Assembly (NCBI GenBank): GCA_003049465.1
Contig: PYSS01000006.1
Coordinates: 164,818-228,817, forward strand
Reading direction: 5' to 3'
From: Magnaporthiopsis rhizophila
Taxonomy: Eukaryota; Ascomycota; Sordariomycetes; Magnaporthales; Magnaporthaceae
Length of the DNA: 64,000 bases
The position numbers and the translations under genes are program-made. The notes beneath the pieces are model-generated. The model was not told the origin of the DNA and made no database searches. It saw only the letters and a program-made list of their open reading frames with translations. This document shows positions 61,362 through 64,000 of the stretch, one piece after another; the stretch's first letter is position 1, and every line of letters starts with the position of its first letter.

Positions 61362-64000
61362 ATGATCTCGCTTTACCGGCATATCAAGAAGAAGAAGCAG
61401 GCCCGGGATAATGACAGCAAACCCCGAGCTCCGCCTCCCTGCCCTCACCACCAAAGGACCGACAACTCTAGTACCCTCCTGGTCTCACAAGATGAATCCA
61501 GGGTAGGGGCCGCAGCAGCCCAAGAATCACCACCCATCGAGAGTGGCGGCAAGTGCGATAGCTGCCGCGACGAGGCACGAGCTGCCACAAGGTACAGGAT
61601 CAAGATCGTCTGCGGGCTCATGCTCCCCTTTGCTCTGCAGGCCCTGGACGTCACCATGTTAGTGCCGCCCGCGATATGAAATGCTGGCCACGTATCGTTG
61701 TCTGCTAACTAAGGGCTCCATCCGCTGCCGCCCCTATATCTAGAGTTGCCAGTGCGCTACCATGGATCGCCAAGGATTTCAGTATGCATCTGCCCTCACC
61801 CCTCCGGGACCACCTCCTTCAAAGTCTCGTAGCCGAGAACAAGACACTGACACCGCCCTCCCTATCCGAAAACAGACGAGGTTTCCCAGCTCAATTGGAT
61901 CATCTCGGCTTTCAACCTGACCTCGGCAGCCTTCATCCCGTTTTGGGGCCAGATGGCCGACGTCTTCGGCAGGCACCCGGCCCTGCAGACGTGCGTGCTC
62001 ATCATGATGGTCGGGAGCGCCCTCTGCACGGGCGCGCCGACCGACGCCTTCCCCGTCCTCCTGCTCGGCCGCGGCCTCCAGGGGCTGGGCTGCGCCGGCG
62101 CGGGCGCCATCGTCCGCATCATCATCGCCGACAAGGTGAGCCTCAAGGAGAACGCCAAGAACTGGTCCATCTTTGCCTTTACCGCCGGCACGAGCTACGG
62201 CATCGGCCCGGTCATAGGAGGCAAGCCTGTCCCTCTCCGTCCTGGTTTGATCTCAAGCAGTGAAAGGAAAGGAAAAAAAAAAATCACTAAACAGCCGCAC
62301 AGGCTACCTCACCAGCGCAAACTGGCGCTGGTGCTTCGGCATCAACATCCCCATCTGCGCCGCCTCCGTCGTCCTCGTCTTCCTCATCCTGCGCAAGGAG
62401 CTGGTCGGGCCCCGCCCCGTCCGCCACCGCGACGGCACCACCCTCGCCCTCGTGGACGCCCCGGTCCCCTCCGGCCGCCCGGCCCGGTTCTGGGCCCGCC
62501 TCAACACGGTCGACTCCGGCGGCCAGCTCCTGTTCCTGTCCGGGTTCGGGCTCGTGGTGCTGGCGCTGACGTGGGGCGGCGTCTCGTATGCGTGGAGCAG
62601 CGCCCACGTCCTCGCGTCGCTGGTGGTTGGTCTGGTCCTCGTCGCCGTCTTTGTGCTGTGGGAGAAGTCGATGGCGCCCGGTGGCAAGCTGGCTGCTCGG
62701 TTCGTGCGCCAGAGGGCCATGATACCCTGGGAGCTGCTTACGTCCAAGGATCTTGGCTTGCTGGCTTATATCAACTTTGCGACGGGTGCTGCCATGTATT
62801 CTGTCAGTGTTTTCTTTTTTTTTTTTTTCTCGTGCCGTGCCATCCGCCTTGGTCTGTTGCTTACCTATCTGCGCTTAGGTTTTGTACTTTTGCAACATCT
62901 ACTTCACCATGGTCAAGGTTAGTTTCTCTGCATATCACGCATGTGTTGCATTTCAGCAATATGATACTGACGCACAGCCCTTTTACGCCACAGTCCTACG
63001 ATGCTAGCAAGGCCGGAATCCAACTCATCTTCTACACGCCGGGACTGGGAGGTATGTTCAACAGGCGCTTTACCCACAAAAACGCAGCATCCACCAGCTG
63101 TCAAGCTGGCGACTCCTTCAACCTCTCCGTCCGAAACTGACATCAAACACAGCCGGCGTGCTCCTGGCCACCCTCCTCTGCAACAGGTGGCCCTGCAACA
63201 CCTTCATCCCTATCATGCTGGGGTCCGTCGTCGAGGCCGTCGGTGCCGGCGTCCTCGCCTGGGCCCTGTACGACGAGAAGACAGCGCCGATTTACGGCAT
63301 GATGGCTCTCACGGGCGTCGGGACAGGACTGAGGTTCCTTCCAGGTAACGAACGGCGCCTCTCTTTTGCTTGAGAACCTCAAACCTAAGACTGTATAGTT
63401 CAACTCAATATCTCTGACTACCTGTTTGCCTCCACAACAGTCCAGCTACACGCCGTCGGCTTCTTCCCCGGCCACATCGCCACCATCATCTCGCTCATGG
63501 GCGTCATGCTCCCCTTTGGCGGCACCCTGGGCCTCACCGTCATGACGACCGTCTTCAACAACCTGCTGGGCGGCGACGGCGCGAGCGCCCACAACTTTGA
63601 CGAGCTGGCTAGGCTGCCCGAGGCGGTGCGTGCGGCCGCCATGGTCAAGATCAAGGTTTGTGATGTGCTCCTCGGGGAGATGGTTTTTATTTTTTACAGG
63701 GAAACACAAATAAGCTGACATTCTCGATTCGCTTGCAAAAATGCGCAGATGGCCATCGTCTGGGCCTTCGTGGCCATACTGCCGTTCATGGTCCTGGTAA
63801 GCGTTTTTGGTGGCTACCCGCTCGTTCTTTGTTGGACACTAGGTACTAACATTCCATGGCCACACACAGTGTATGCTGGCAGCCTCGCTCTTGGGCAATG
63901 TAAAAATCACCAGGGACGCGCAAGTCCACCAAAAGCCTTCCGAGGAGGAAGGGCAGCGAAGCAGCCGCGTGGTCGAGGGCATCTATCTGTTGCATCTTCT
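61362..64000 (+). CDS. DHA2-type MFS transporter, at least 620 aa, ten exons seen, 3' end outside the window
   Basis: Exons 61362-61657, 61744-61781, 61876-62220, 62303-62802, 62879-62917, 62994-63051, 63153-63344, 63441-63655, 63749-63796 and 63870 to the edge. Frame is kept at every junction. The N-terminus (about 80 residues) is cytosolic and has a CDSC pair. Then LQALDVTMIVASALPWI is the TM1 motif of 14-helix drug:H+ antiporters. GQMADVFGRH is motif A, and GIGPVIGGYLTSANWRWCF covers motif C and the conserved WRW. Later helices include MLPFGGTLGLTVMTTVF. The substrate cannot be told from sequence; relatives export drugs, toxins or siderophore-like compounds. Intron 3 (62221-62302) starts with GC instead of GT. 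No biosynthetic gene is visible beside it in this window. Confidence 0.88.

Noticed and set aside
1..64000. CRISPR arrays, prokaryotic operons or viral genes
   Set aside because: The gene structure is clearly eukaryotic, and no regularly spaced repeats or viral proteins were seen.

Overview
The window is nuclear DNA of a filamentous ascomycete (Pezizomycotina, most likely a Sordariomycete). The evidence is many short introns (about 58-130 nt) with GTAAGT-like donors and CTAAC/CTGAC branch points, GC-rich coding sequence, pyrimidine-rich leaders, long intergenic stretches and several fungus-specific families. I reconstructed 12 protein-coding genes, most by joining exons by hand. One of them (the MFS transporter) runs off the right edge. 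I found no rRNA, convincing tRNA, CRISPR array or virus-derived gene.

Layout. 1-7 kb: an orphan low-complexity protein, a HIT zinc-finger protein (Hit1/ZNHIT3-like, snoRNP assembly) and mitochondrial NFU1 (Fe-S delivery), the last two divergent. 7-12 kb: mostly non-coding, ending in a long leader with a probable 5'UTR intron for PSP1 (12.3-15.3 kb, polyglutamine tract plus PSP1 C-terminal domain). 16.4-19 kb: a four-exon unknown gene, then ribosomal protein eL15. 21.3-24.8 kb: RPC2, the second-largest subunit of RNA polymerase III. 25.1-36.3 kb: the accessory-looking part. It holds a broken Fot1/Pogo-like transposase, a ten-exon gene for a 1468-residue protein with a CorA-like membrane end, a thioredoxin, a decayed Fta2/kinase-like pseudogene, and an internally deleted DNA transposon with terminal inverted repeats. 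36.3-42.2 kb: gene-poor. 42.2-47.0 kb: a Puf4-like Pumilio protein with two long poly(T)-containing introns. 48.8-56.6 kb: RAD57 (recombination), a secreted single-pass membrane protein, and a Yat2-like carnitine acetyltransferase. 56.6-61.3 kb: gene-poor. 61.4 kb to the end: a DHA2-type MFS transporter using a GC-AG intron.

The genes form no operon or obvious metabolic cluster. Most are housekeeping (translation, Pol III, Fe-S, snoRNP, recombination, carnitine shuttle) and sit around an island of transposon remnants. I did not find a convincing new multi-gene system. The most interesting items are the internally deleted transposon, the large CorA-like protein, the pseudogene, and possible alternative isoforms of the Pumilio and carnitine acetyltransferase genes. 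Family assignments come from remembered sequence patterns, not from database searches.
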